Part shown: one piece after another, positions 1 to 6,130 of the stretch
Layout of the letters: each line of letters begins with the position of its first letter
Numbering within the stretch: position 1 is the stretch's first letter
NCBI GenBank assembly: GCA_025929005.1
Contig: JAICND010000017.1
Location: forward strand, 1 to 10,182
DNA length: 10,182 bases
Reading direction: 5' to 3'
Origin: Acidimicrobiia bacterium
Lineage (GTDB): Bacteria > Actinomycetota > Acidimicrobiia > Spongiisociales > ZC4RG35
Made by a program: the position numbers and the translations under genes
Notes under the pieces: model-generated
What the model was told of the DNA's origin: nothing
Seen by the model: only the letters and a program-made list of their open reading frames with translations
Databases searched by the model: none

Positions 1-21
1 GGTGCACAACTAACACCTCGG

Positions 22-39
22 GTCCCTCCGAAGAAGGAC
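22..39 (-). terminator. UUCG-loop hairpin downstream of the hydrolase/LOG operon
   Basis: Read on the minus strand this is GTCCTTC, loop TTCG, GAGGGAC: a 7-bp stem (one G-T wobble) closed by the very stable C(UUCG)G tetraloop. It lies about 64 nt past the stop of the LOG-family gene, where that operon should end. There is no T-run after it, so it is either a non-canonical terminator, as is common in GC-rich actinobacteria, or a 3'-end stabilising hairpin. A separate 10-bp palindrome, CCTCCGGAGG, sits at 51-60 between the hairpin and the gene. No gene is evident in 1-102. Confidence 0.45.
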
Positions 40-102
40 GAAGCACAAGCCCTCCGGAGGCGCGGATCGTTGAGTCCAGTCGTGGTCCCAAGGGAGTTCA
101 GC

Positions 103-663
103 TTATTGCGTTGCCGGCCATCTGGAAACTGGACCGATCAGCTCCGGGATCTCACCAACGCTTGCTACGCACCTGATCAATCGAGGTTCGGCTCCTGCCT
201 GGGCCGAAAGCAGGTCCGCCAGGGAACGCCAGGCGGTTCCCACCGCAATGGGCAGGCGAGCTCTTTGCGAGGTTCGAGTTGATATGTAGGCATGGTTCCA
301 GGCGATCACAAGCTCCGCAGCGGTACCGATGCTTCCGGGCAGCGCCACCCAGTGGTCTCCAAGATCGAGGAGCCGCTGGATGCGGTCGCCGAGCGACGGA
401 GAGACGATCTCCTCAGCCACGAATCGGTTCGGTCCGGTGCGATCCGTGAAGAGATCCGGAACTGTCACCCCGATCACAACTGCGCCCGCGGCGGCCGCCC
501 CCGCCGAGACCGCTTCCATGGTTCCGCCATAACCACCGGTGGCGACTCCCCATCCCCTTTGCCCGAGCTCAGCCCCTAACCACCTGGCGGCTTCGTACTC
601 GTCGTCACCTTCGGTAGAAACGGACGATCCGAACACAGTGACGATCGGACGGTTGTACCTCAC
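103..663 (-). CDS. LOG-family protein (putative nucleotide phosphoribohydrolase)
   Basis: A 186-residue Rossmann-like protein of the LOG / 'lysine decarboxylase-like' family. Characterised members remove ribose-5-phosphate from nucleoside 5'-monophosphates (cytokinin-type or purine). Visible signs are an N-terminal beta strand and glycine loop (IVTVFGSS, 7-14), GGYGGTMEAVSAGA at 43-56, and LPGSIGTAAE at 108-117. R94 and E117 are 23 residues apart, the spacing of the catalytic Arg and Glu in the classic R-x-x-x-M...PGGxGTxxE signature. Two changes stand out: the second Gly of PGG is Ser, and the Met of RxxxM is Leu. The GGYGGTMEA style is closer to the TIGR00725-like subgroup than to plant LOGs. 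The GTG start at 663 overlaps the TGA of the upstream hydrolase (GTGA) and has no clear ribosome site, so translation is probably coupled. The fold is fairly sure; the substrate is unknown. Confidence 0.85.
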   Translation of the reverse strand: MRYNRPIVTVFGSSVSTEGDDEYEAARWLGAELGQRGWGVATGGYGGTMEAVSAGAAAAGAVVIGVTVPDLFTDRTGPNRFVAEEIVSPSLGDRIQRLLDLGDHWVALPGSIGTAAELVIAWNHAYISTRTSQRARLPIAVGTAWRSLADLLSAQAGAEPRLIRCVASVGEIPELIGPVSRWPATQ

Positions 664-1403
664 GTGGCGATCCGATTTAGAAGAGCGGTGTAGATCAGAT
701 CCCTCTCTTTGTCGAGGAGGGCATTGTGTCCGGAGCTGGTGAGCCAGAGAGTCTGCGTCCCCGGGCCGAGAAGGCGGGCGAGTTTGATCCCACTGCGTGG
801 ATCGGCGGTCTCGTCCACAGCCGAGTGCACAACGAGACCAGGTCGTCGTAGCCGTCTGGCGGCCTTGCGTGCATGGCGTGCGACTACCAACAGATCGGCT
901 GCTTTCTTGGTGGGAAACCCGGGATATGTGAGAAGCAGCTCGGCGGTCTCAAGTTCGCTAGGGGGAGGCGACGGCGGCCACGGCGTATACGGACGAAAGT
1001 GATGCAGGAGCGGTGCGAGATAGATCGACTTGTGCCGGAATCTGAGTGGGGCGCTGATGGTGGAAATGGTGGCGGCATTGGTGGGTCCCGCCGCCAGGAT
1101 CGCCAGGAGCCCTCCCAGCGAGAGGCCGGCCAGGTGCACCCGGCGGTGACCTTTTACCGAAACGGCGGCGTCAACCACCGCTCGCAGCCAGTCGGCAGCT
1201 CCGTGTCGCTCCATGTCAGACACCGAGGTGCCGTGTCCGGGCAGAAGCGGAGCTATGACCGTGTAGCCGTGCTGGTTGAGCACCTCCGCGGCCAGTCGCC
1301 AATGACCAGGGATTCCGGTGAATCCGTGGATCGCTACCACTGCCTCGCCATTGTCTCCTGGCAGCTGAAATGGAGCGGCCAGCGAGTGGAAGAGGTCGGT
1401 CAT
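660..1403 (-). CDS. alpha/beta-hydrolase, carboxylesterase/monoacylglycerol-lipase type
   Basis: A 247-residue cytosolic serine hydrolase of the Est30-like carboxylesterase / lysophospholipase group. The oxyanion-hole strand reads VAIHGFTG (23-30). The nucleophile elbow is GLSLGG (93-98) with Ser95. The acid is most likely D197 in SAVDETADP and the base H226 in SSGHNALLDKERD, matching the usual 'GxxD...SGH...D.ERD' end of this group. A proline-rich stretch (PWPPSPPP, 141-148) lies in the cap region between strands. No signal peptide is seen. It is the first gene of a two-gene operon with the LOG-family gene, overlapping it by 4 nt. It starts with ATG at 1403 without a good Shine-Dalgarno sequence; a TACCCT box lies 11 nt upstream, consistent with a very short leader. 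Ester hydrolysis is well supported; the natural substrate cannot be read from sequence. Confidence 0.9.
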   Translation of the reverse strand: MTDLFHSLAAPFQLPGDNGEAVVAIHGFTGIPGHWRLAAEVLNQHGYTVIAPLLPGHGTSVSDMERHGAADWLRAVVDAAVSVKGHRRVHLAGLSLGGLLAILAAGPTNAATISTISAPLRFRHKSIYLAPLLHHFRPYTPWPPSPPPSELETAELLLTYPGFPTKKAADLLVVARHARKAARRLRRPGLVVHSAVDETADPRSGIKLARLLGPGTQTLWLTSSGHNALLDKERDLIYTALLNRIAT

Positions 1404-1448
1404 GCGAAGCCGAGAGGGTAGGAACCGATTGCCGGACGGGGACGTCTG
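1404..1448. promoter_or_regulatory. short divergent promoter region (hydrolase / NTR-like gene)
   Basis: These 45 nt separate two divergent ATG starts and must hold at least the proximal promoter elements for both. On the minus strand TACCCT (a TANNNT-type -10) lies 11 nt before the hydrolase start. On the plus strand GGGGA lies about 6 nt before the ATG at 1449 and can serve as a weak ribosome site. No convincing -35 box was found for either direction, and each would have to lie partly within the opposite gene. Confidence 0.35.
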
Positions 1449-1982
1449 ATGGCCATGAAGCGACTTCTACCCCTGCTCGTCCTCACCTCCGCTTTCCTGG
1501 TGTTCGCCGGACCGGCCTACGGGTGTAGCTGTATGGCCGCCGAGCCCCAACAAATGCTCGAGTTTGGTCCCACCGCCTTCGTTGGCACCATGACCGGAGT
1601 TGCCCCGGCGGCCCAGGGACCATTGGGCGCGCAACATTTGCTCACCTTTGAGGTGGAAGCCGTACTGGCCGGGGAGGTCCCCGCCGAGGTGCAGATCCTC
1701 ACTGCCGACAACAGTGCCGCCTGCGGTATCGACGCCAACATCGGCACCCGTTTAGCGGTGTTCGCCACCGATGAAGGTGGTCAACTCAGCTCCAGCCTCT
1801 GTTCGGTCACAGATGCCGATACCGCTCTCAACGCCCTCGGTCCCGGCACTCCCCCTACCCCGGGAGGATCTGCGGCCGCGGATGGATCCTCCTTTGACTG
1901 GCAGGCGGTAGGTCTCGGTGCGGCTGGTCTGGCGGTCCTGGCCGGTGCCTGGCTGCTCAGCCGCCGGCGCCGACCAATCTGA
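1449..1982 (+). CDS. secreted NTR/TIMP-like protein with C-terminal membrane anchor
   Basis: A 177-residue exported protein of unknown function. Residues 1-25 form a signal peptide: Lys/Arg, then a hydrophobic core, ending AYG just before C26. The mature chain would begin Cys-Ser-Cys, as in tissue inhibitors of metalloproteinases and netrin-like (NTR) domains. Four cysteines (C26, C28, C92, C118) are spaced so that C26-C92 and C28-C118 disulfides would mimic the TIMP C1-C70 and C3-C99 topology. Beta-rich segments (AFVGTMTGV, LLTFEVEAVLAG, VQILTA, RLAVFAT) fit an OB-like NTR fold. A Pro/Gly/Ser/Ala linker (132-148) leads to a C-terminal helix (about 152-170) followed by SRRRR, a stop-transfer anchor without an LPxTG motif. 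AYGC could also be read as a poor lipobox. The start could be the ATG at 1455 instead. The gene is convergent with E1, with only 7 nt between stops. Confidence 0.7.
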   Translation: MAMKRLLPLLVLTSAFLVFAGPAYGCSCMAAEPQQMLEFGPTAFVGTMTGVAPAAQGPLGAQHLLTFEVEAVLAGEVPAEVQILTADNSAACGIDANIGTRLAVFATDEGGQLSSSLCSVTDADTALNALGPGTPPTPGGSAAADGSSFDWQAVGLGAAGLAVLAGAWLLSRRRRPI

Positions 1983-1989
1983 ACGATCC

Positions 1990-4107
1990 TCAACCCGCCA
2001 TTGCCTCGCGGATGGCGGCTTCCACCCTGGCCGGGTTGATCAAGGCGTGACGTTCAATGGCGAACTGGGGCCAGGGGGTGTCATAACCGCCGACCCGGAC
2101 GAGGGGTCCCTTGAGGGAATACATCGCTTTCTCGGCCACGACGGCAGCGATTTCGGCTGCCACCCCGGCAGTGAGATGTGGCTCCTGTACGAGGAGGAGC
2201 CGCCCGGTCTTTTCGACCGACTCGAGAACCGTGTCACGGTCCCAGGGGAACAGGGTGCGTAGGTCGATGACTTCGATTGACAAACCCGAACTGCTGGCCG
2301 CCTGCAGACAGACTGGCACCATTCCTCCGTAGGTGACCAGGGTCAGGTCGGTGCCGACGGTGCGTTTGCGGGCTCGACCTATGGGAAGAGTGAAATGCTC
2401 GATGGGAACGTCCTCCCGTCCCGCCCTGTAGAGAACCTTGGGCTCGAGGAAGATCACCGGATCCTCGCTCTCGAGGGCGGCCGCCAGGAGCCCTTTGGCG
2501 TCGATCGCGGAGGATGGGCAGATCACCACCAGACCGGGAGCGTGGACGAAATAGGCCTCCGGCGAGTCGCAATGGTGCTCATGGGCGGCGATGCCGGCTC
2601 CGCTGGGAAAGCGGACCACCACCGGCAGGCCCACTCCACCCCGGGTGCGATACCTAAAACGTCCGAGATGGCTGACGATCTGGTCAAAGGCTGGATAGAC
2701 GAAGCCATCGAACTGGATCTCTGCCACCGGTCGGGCTCCCGCCAGCGCCATGCCGATGGCACTGCCGACGATCCCGGATTCGTTGAGGGGCGTGTCGATC
2801 ACGCGGCTTTCGCCAAACTTCTCCTGGAGCCCTTCAGTGATTCGGAAGACGCCCCCGGAGAGCCCGACATCTTCGCCAAGAACGATGACGCGCTCGTCGC
2901 GTTCCATGCCCTGGTGGAGAGCGGCGGTTATGGCCTCAGCCATCGTTAACGATTCGGTGGGACCGTCAGGTAGGTCATCGACTCCGGGAATCCACACCTC
3001 GGCGCTCGAGAACTCCGTTGGGTGTTCGTTGTTGGCGGCCTGCATGGCATGGAGTTGGTCGACCACGTGCGCGGGGATCCGGGCAAACGCATGACGGATG
3101 GCGTCATCCCGCGTGGGAAGGGGGCGTGATTCGATCTCGGTGATCGCCGCCTCAAGCTGGTCGGCTACCTCCATCGCCACCTTCTGTTCGGCCTGCTCGT
3201 CCCATTGGTCTCGCTTCTCGAGAAAGCGGCGCATGCGGAGAATGGGGTCTCGTTGGCGCCATGACTCTTCCTCTTCGGCGCTGCGATATCGACGGGCATC
3301 ATCGGCGGTCGCATGCGGCCCGAATCGATATGTCAGCGCTTCGATCAATGTCGGGCCTAATCCGGCCCGGGCTCGTTCCACCGCTTCCCTGGTCGCCTCA
3401 TACATGGCCAACACGTCCATGCCATCAACTCGGAGACCCGGGAAACCATACGCCTCTGCCTTCTGGGCGATGGTTGCGGAGGCCGTCTGCTTCTCGTAGG
3501 GAACCGAGATGGCGTAGAGGTTGTTGGCGCAGATGAAGACGGTGGGCGTTGCCCACACTCCTGCAAAGTTCATGCCCGAGTGGAAATCGACCTCCGACGT
3601 AGCGCCGTCGCCGAAGTAGACGGCGGTGACAGTGTCCTCGCCTCGGAGCTTGGTCACGTAGGAGAACCCGACGGCGTGGGGGAGTTGGCTGGCGATGGGG
3701 ACGGTGACGATCCCCGTGCGATACCTCAACACGTCCCAGTCCTTGTTGGGAAGTCCTCTCCAGTAGGCCATGACGACGTCAACCGGAACCCCATGCGCAA
3801 GCTGGACCCCGTGCTCTCGATAAGAGGGGAAGACGAAGTCGTGGTCGCGGAGGGCCAGAGCAGATCCTATCTGGACAGCCTCCTGGCCTTCCAACATGGC
3901 GTAGGTGCCAACCCTGCCCTGGCGTTGCAGAGCCAGCATCCTTCGGTCGAACTCCCTCGAGAGCACCATTAACCGGTACATGTCCCAAAAGAGCTCGGGT
4001 GCCAGGTCGGGGATGGCTCCCGAAGCTGTTCCGTCAGGGGCGAGAACCTGACGAGCGGGGTATGGCTCCACATTTCGGAGTCTGCCACGGGTGCGATCTG
4101 GTCGCAC
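1990..4107 (-). CDS. fused alpha/beta E1 component of a 2-oxoacid dehydrogenase complex
   Basis: A 705-residue single chain holding both halves of a thiamine-diphosphate E1 (branched-chain 2-oxoacid, pyruvate or acetoin dehydrogenase type), which decarboxylates a 2-oxoacid and passes the acyl group to the lipoyl domain of E2. The alpha part is about 35-350. Its ThDP/Mg motif is GDG (166-168), 26 residues, then NN (195-196), and the loop YRFGPHATADD is at 260-270. A linker of about 35 residues follows. The beta part, about 387-705, has GEDVG at 411-415, the cofactor-activating Glu E443 in LNESGIVG, HHCDSPEA at 511-518 and DLRTLFPWD at 615-623. Both active-site halves look intact, so this is a genuine fusion and not a frameshift artefact. 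The longest start is GTG 4107, inside a 6-bp inverted repeat. GTG 4071 (protein beginning MEPYPARQVL) is a credible alternative; neither has a clear Shine-Dalgarno. No E2 or E3 gene is in the window, so the substrate stays open between branched-chain oxoacids and pyruvate. Confidence 0.93.
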   Translation of the reverse strand: MRPDRTRGRLRNVEPYPARQVLAPDGTASGAIPDLAPELFWDMYRLMVLSREFDRRMLALQRQGRVGTYAMLEGQEAVQIGSALALRDHDFVFPSYREHGVQLAHGVPVDVVMAYWRGLPNKDWDVLRYRTGIVTVPIASQLPHAVGFSYVTKLRGEDTVTAVYFGDGATSEVDFHSGMNFAGVWATPTVFICANNLYAISVPYEKQTASATIAQKAEAYGFPGLRVDGMDVLAMYEATREAVERARAGLGPTLIEALTYRFGPHATADDARRYRSAEEEESWRQRDPILRMRRFLEKRDQWDEQAEQKVAMEVADQLEAAITEIESRPLPTRDDAIRHAFARIPAHVVDQLHAMQAANNEHPTEFSSAEVWIPGVDDLPDGPTESLTMAEAITAALHQGMERDERVIVLGEDVGLSGGVFRITEGLQEKFGESRVIDTPLNESGIVGSAIGMALAGARPVAEIQFDGFVYPAFDQIVSHLGRFRYRTRGGVGLPVVVRFPSGAGIAAHEHHCDSPEAYFVHAPGLVVICPSSAIDAKGLLAAALESEDPVIFLEPKVLYRAGREDVPIEHFTLPIGRARKRTVGTDLTLVTYGGMVPVCLQAASSSGLSIEVIDLRTLFPWDRDTVLESVEKTGRLLLVQEPHLTAGVAAEIAAVVAEKAMYSLKGPLVRVGGYDTPWPQFAIERHALINPARVEAAIREAMAG
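1995..2018 (+). terminator. possible terminator of the NTR-like gene inside the E1 3' end
   Basis: CCGCCAT (1995-2001) and ATGGCGG (2012-2018) form a perfect 7-bp inverted repeat with a 10-nt loop. It starts 12 nt after the stop of the plus-strand NTR-like gene but lies within the last codons of the convergent E1 gene. No T-run follows. With only 7 nt between the two stops, any hairpin terminator must lie inside the partner gene. It could equally be a chance result of E1 codon choice. Confidence 0.25.
4091..4107. repeat. inverted repeat overlapping the longest E1 start codon
   Basis: GTGCGA (4091-4096), loop TCTGG, TCGCAC (4102-4107): a perfect 6-bp inverted repeat whose right edge contains the GTG start at 4107 (minus strand). 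If transcribed, it would fold the start codon into a hairpin. It is either an operator-like site, an mRNA structure, or an indication that translation really starts at 4071. Confidence 0.4.
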
Positions 4108-4116
4108 TTCACGACA

Positions 4117-4139
4117 AGACCCGCCCTGACGGCGGGTCT
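4117..4139. repeat. perfect 9-bp inverted repeat in the E1/hisC divergent region
   Basis: AGACCCGCC (4117-4125), loop CTGAC, GGCGGGTCT (4131-4139). The perfect GC-rich stem lies 9 nt upstream of GTG 4107 on the minus strand, between two divergent genes, so it is not a simple 3' terminator for either. Candidate roles are a repressor operator, or a 5'-leader hairpin or attenuator in the E1 transcript; on that strand it is followed by TGTCGTG, only weakly T-rich. Confidence 0.5.
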
Positions 4140-4213
4140 AGCGGAAGAGAGGGGCGGTGGCCGGGCGATCCGGCTCGTTCGTGATCACTTATCGGTCGCA
4201 AAGCCTCCCAAAG

Positions 4214-4250
4214 TTGAGCGTAAAAGCGGCCTCCAGGTTACGCTCGGTCG
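4214..4250 (+). promoter_or_regulatory. leaderless promoter of the HisC-type gene
   Basis: TACGCT (4239-4244) matches the actinobacterial -10 consensus TANNNT and is followed by exactly 6 nt (CGGTCG) before GTG 4251. A -10 in this place starts transcription at or beside the first base of the start codon, giving a leaderless mRNA. TTGAGC (4214-4219) is a possible -35 but with a long 19-nt spacer. There is no Shine-Dalgarno sequence before the GTG, which agrees with leaderless initiation and supports this start. Confidence 0.6.
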
Positions 4251-5339
4251 GTGCCCGCTTTTCGCACAGGGGCGGCGGCCCTCTCGCCCTACCAGGCAGG
4301 CCGGCCCATTGAAGAGGTGGCCCGCGATCTTGGAATTGACCCTGCCCGGTTGATAAAGCTCGCTTCCAACGAAAGTCCCGTCGGTCCTTTTCCTGAGGTG
4401 ATCGAGGCGGTCACGGCCGCCGCCGGCGGGGTCAATCGATACCCCGACAACGACTGGCACGACCTCGCCAAGGCGATGAGCGTGAGCCTGGGAGTGGCTC
4501 CAGATCAGCTCATGTTTGGTGGCGGAAGCTCGGAACTATTGATAGTCATAGCTCTGTCGGTGGGTGGGGCAGGGACCTCAGCGGTGTACGCCTGGCCGTC
4601 CTTCATTATCTACCGAATGGCGACCGCGTTGGCTGGCGCCGAGGGGATCGAGGTTCCCCTGAGTCAGCAGACGCATGACCTGGAGGCGATGCTGAGTGCG
4701 ATCCGGCCCGAGACGACGGTCTGCTACGTATGTAACCCCAACAACCCGACCGGCACCCACGTGCCGGCTGACGCTGTCGTCCGATTTATCGAACAGGTTC
4801 CAGAACGCGTCCTGGTGGTCATAGACGAGGCCTATCACGAGTATGTCACCGCCGCCGACTATCGGACCGCGATCCCAGAAGCGCTGCTCCGACCCAACGT
4901 GGTGGTGACCAGGACCTTCTCCAAGGTGTACGGACTCGCCGGCCTGCGGGTCGGCTATGCAGTGGGTCAAAGCCAGACGCTTTTGGACTTGCGCCGGGCC
5001 CAGGCCCCGTTCACGGTCAACGCCCTCGCCCAGGTCGCTGCCATTACGGCACTCAAGTATCCCCAACAGGTTCAGCAGAGAGCCCGGCTCAATAGTGAGG
5101 AGCGGACCCGGCTAGAGAAGGAACTGGCGGCCCGGGAGGTTGTCTACGTCCCCTCGCAGGCAAACTTCGTGTACATCAAGTCGCATGCATACGAAGCACT
5201 TCTTGCTCAAGGAGTGATCGCGCGTCCGATGGGGGATGAATGGATCCGGGTCACGATCGGAGCACCTGAGGAGAACGAGCGGTTCCTGGCGGCACTCGAC
5301 GAGATCAGTGAATCATCTAGCCAGGTAGGCGAGGATTAG
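4251..5339 (+). CDS. hisC: histidinol-phosphate aminotransferase-type PLP enzyme (HisC family)
   Basis: A 362-residue fold-type I PLP aminotransferase of the HisC / aromatic aminotransferase group. HisC interconverts histidinol phosphate and imidazole-acetol phosphate with glutamate/2-oxoglutarate in histidine synthesis; close relatives transaminate phenylalanine or tyrosine precursors. Visible signs: N-terminal LSPYQAGRP (11-19), the ASNESP loop (38-43), the NPNNPTG cofactor motif (162-168), DEAYHEY (192-198) with the PLP-contacting Asp and Tyr, Schiff-base lysine K225 in TFSKVYGLAGLRVGYA, and R333 in WIRVTIG, which binds the substrate carboxylate. Length is normal for the family. No other his genes are nearby, so a role in aromatic amino acid synthesis or a second HisC copy is equally possible. 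The gene starts with GTG just behind a -10 box. Its last 27 nt overlap the convergent DUF1304 gene. Confidence 0.9.
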   Translation: MPAFRTGAAALSPYQAGRPIEEVARDLGIDPARLIKLASNESPVGPFPEVIEAVTAAAGGVNRYPDNDWHDLAKAMSVSLGVAPDQLMFGGGSSELLIVIALSVGGAGTSAVYAWPSFIIYRMATALAGAEGIEVPLSQQTHDLEAMLSAIRPETTVCYVCNPNNPTGTHVPADAVVRFIEQVPERVLVVIDEAYHEYVTAADYRTAIPEALLRPNVVVTRTFSKVYGLAGLRVGYAVGQSQTLLDLRRAQAPFTVNALAQVAAITALKYPQQVQQRARLNSEERTRLEKELAAREVVYVPSQANFVYIKSHAYEALLAQGVIARPMGDEWIRVTIGAPEENERFLAALDEISESSSQVGED

Positions 5340-5672
5340 GGCGACTACACCCGGTAACGCCTGCACCCACAGAATCGGTCTGCCCACCGTGACCGCCCCA
5401 AACAGACCGGCGATGATCACACAGCTCAGAAAGAAGAGCCTGATCGGCCACCGCTGGTCGGTGGCGATGAAGCTCCAGATGAGACCCGCGGCAAGAAAGC
5501 CGTTGTAGAGCCCTTGATTGGCAGCGAGGGTGGCGGTGATCCGGGCTCTTTCGGCATCGAGGCGGAAGGAGCGCAATCCGACGGGCTTGGTCCACAGAAA
5601 CATCTCCATGACAAGAAAGACGATGTGGAGGAAGGCGACAGCAGCGACGGCGACACCTGCAAGGACTTCCAT
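5313..5672 (-). CDS. DUF1304 family small integral membrane protein
   Basis: A 119-residue protein that is almost wholly hydrophobic, with four predicted membrane helices (about 3-26, 52-70, 77-95 and 100-117). It matches DUF1304 from memory of its hallmarks: a first helix ending in VMEMFLW followed by a short polar loop, and the conserved LAANQGLYNGFLAAGL (49-64), in which Asn-Gln-Gly and Tyr-Asn-Gly are invariant-looking. The family function is unknown. The ATG at 5672 lies exactly 6 nt after TACGAT on the minus strand, and there is no Shine-Dalgarno, so the mRNA is probably leaderless. The stop codon lies inside the last codons of the convergent aminotransferase gene, giving a 27-nt tail-to-tail overlap. 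Confidence 0.85.
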   Translation of the reverse strand: MEVLAGVAVAAVAFLHIVFLVMEMFLWTKPVGLRSFRLDAERARITATLAANQGLYNGFLAAGLIWSFIATDQRWPIRLFFLSCVIIAGLFGAVTVGRPILWVQALPGVVALILAYLAR

Positions 5673-5684
5673 ATAGTCATCGTA
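5673..5684 (-). promoter_or_regulatory. leaderless -10 box of the DUF1304 gene
   Basis: On the minus strand TACGAT (5684-5679) is followed by GACTAT (6 nt) and then the ATG at 5672. The fit to TANNNT and the 6-nt distance predict transcription starting at the A of the start codon. No clear -35 is seen. The same geometry appears before the genes at 4251 and 7550. Confidence 0.55.
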
Positions 5685-5710
5685 TCGACGTGCAAGCTGA
5701 CGCCACCTAG

Positions 5711-5718
5711 AAAGGAAG
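5711..5718 (+). promoter_or_regulatory. ribosome binding site deciding the ATG 5723 start
   Basis: AAAGGAAG ends 4 nt before ATG 5723, with its GGA core about 6 nt upstream. This is one of the clearest Shine-Dalgarno sequences in the window. It favours ATG 5723 over the in-frame TTG at 5720. Confidence 0.7.
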
Positions 5719-5722
5719 CTTG

Positions 5723-6130
5723 ATGCCCACCCTCGAAGAGTTCTGCCGCATTACGGCCATCATGACCCCGCGGATGCTAGGCAAGATGCCCCAAGGCGCT
5801 CGCATTGACTTCCCGTTCGAGGGCACAGCCACCAGTTCCCATTGGGAAGGGGAGAGGCCTGTCAAGGGGGTCGACTATGTGACCGTGCGCTCTGACAGCC
5901 ATATGGATCTTGAGATCCGGGCCACCATCGGTGAGAAAAGGGAGACCGTGGCGTATCGCGGGAGTGGTGTTTCGATCGTGAAGAGCCCCACCGAAGCGAT
6001 GCCTCAGGAGTTGATCACGTTTCAGACGGGCAACGAAGACCTGGCGTGGCTCAACACCGCGATTGGCATCGGCTGGGGGGGCGGCGAGGGTGGCACCATC
6101 TCGGTGACGATCTACGTAGTGAGGGACTGA
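5723..6130 (+). CDS. DUF3237 (UPF0311)-like protein
   Basis: A 135-residue soluble protein with no signal peptide. The pattern resembles the DUF3237 beta-barrel family: an early strand with P-x-G-x-R-x-D-F-P-F-E-G (24-34), a central WEGERPVKGVDYVTVRSDSHMDLEIRATI-type segment (41-69) where the family has 'G.v.pGGaDw...r.dG...lda.y...', and the C-terminal AWLNTAIGIGWG (108-119) where the family has 'LN..ifvg.g'. The enzymatic role of the family is not established, although relatives often sit beside catabolic genes. Its TGA stop overlaps the next ATG by one base (TGATG), so it is translationally coupled to the DUF4126 membrane protein. The family assignment rests on pattern memory and is moderately sure. 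Confidence 0.65.
   Translation: MPTLEEFCRITAIMTPRMLGKMPQGARIDFPFEGTATSSHWEGERPVKGVDYVTVRSDSHMDLEIRATIGEKRETVAYRGSGVSIVKSPTEAMPQELITFQTGNEDLAWLNTAIGIGWGGGEGGTISVTIYVVRD

Larger units (their letters stand above)
4108..4250. promoter_or_regulatory. divergent intergenic region between E1 and the HisC-type gene
   Basis: At 143 nt this is the longest gene-free stretch in the window. It holds the 9-bp inverted repeat at 4117-4139, an 8-bp palindrome GTGATCAC at 4181-4188, and the promoter of the aminotransferase at its right end. No small ORF with a credible ribosome site and no RNA gene was recognised. For the E1 direction I could not identify a convincing -10/-35 pair. Confidence 0.5.

Noticed and set aside
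51..60. CCTCCGGAGG palindrome as an operator
   Set aside because: A 10-bp perfect palindrome is easily reached by chance in GC-rich DNA, and it lies downstream of a gene, not in a promoter.
70..282. Plus-strand open frame at the left edge
   Set aside because: Mostly antisense to the conserved LOG-family gene, TTG start without a ribosome site, no recognisable similarity.
2395..2949. 184-codon plus-strand open frame opposite the E1 gene
   Set aside because: It lies wholly antisense to strongly conserved E1 beta codons, with no recognised domain; typical GC-rich shadow frame.
6046..6129. Earlier start of the DUF4126 gene at 6046
   Set aside because: It would overlap 84 nt of the DUF3237-like gene and add hydrophilic residues before the first helix; the TGATG coupling at 6130 explains the start better.
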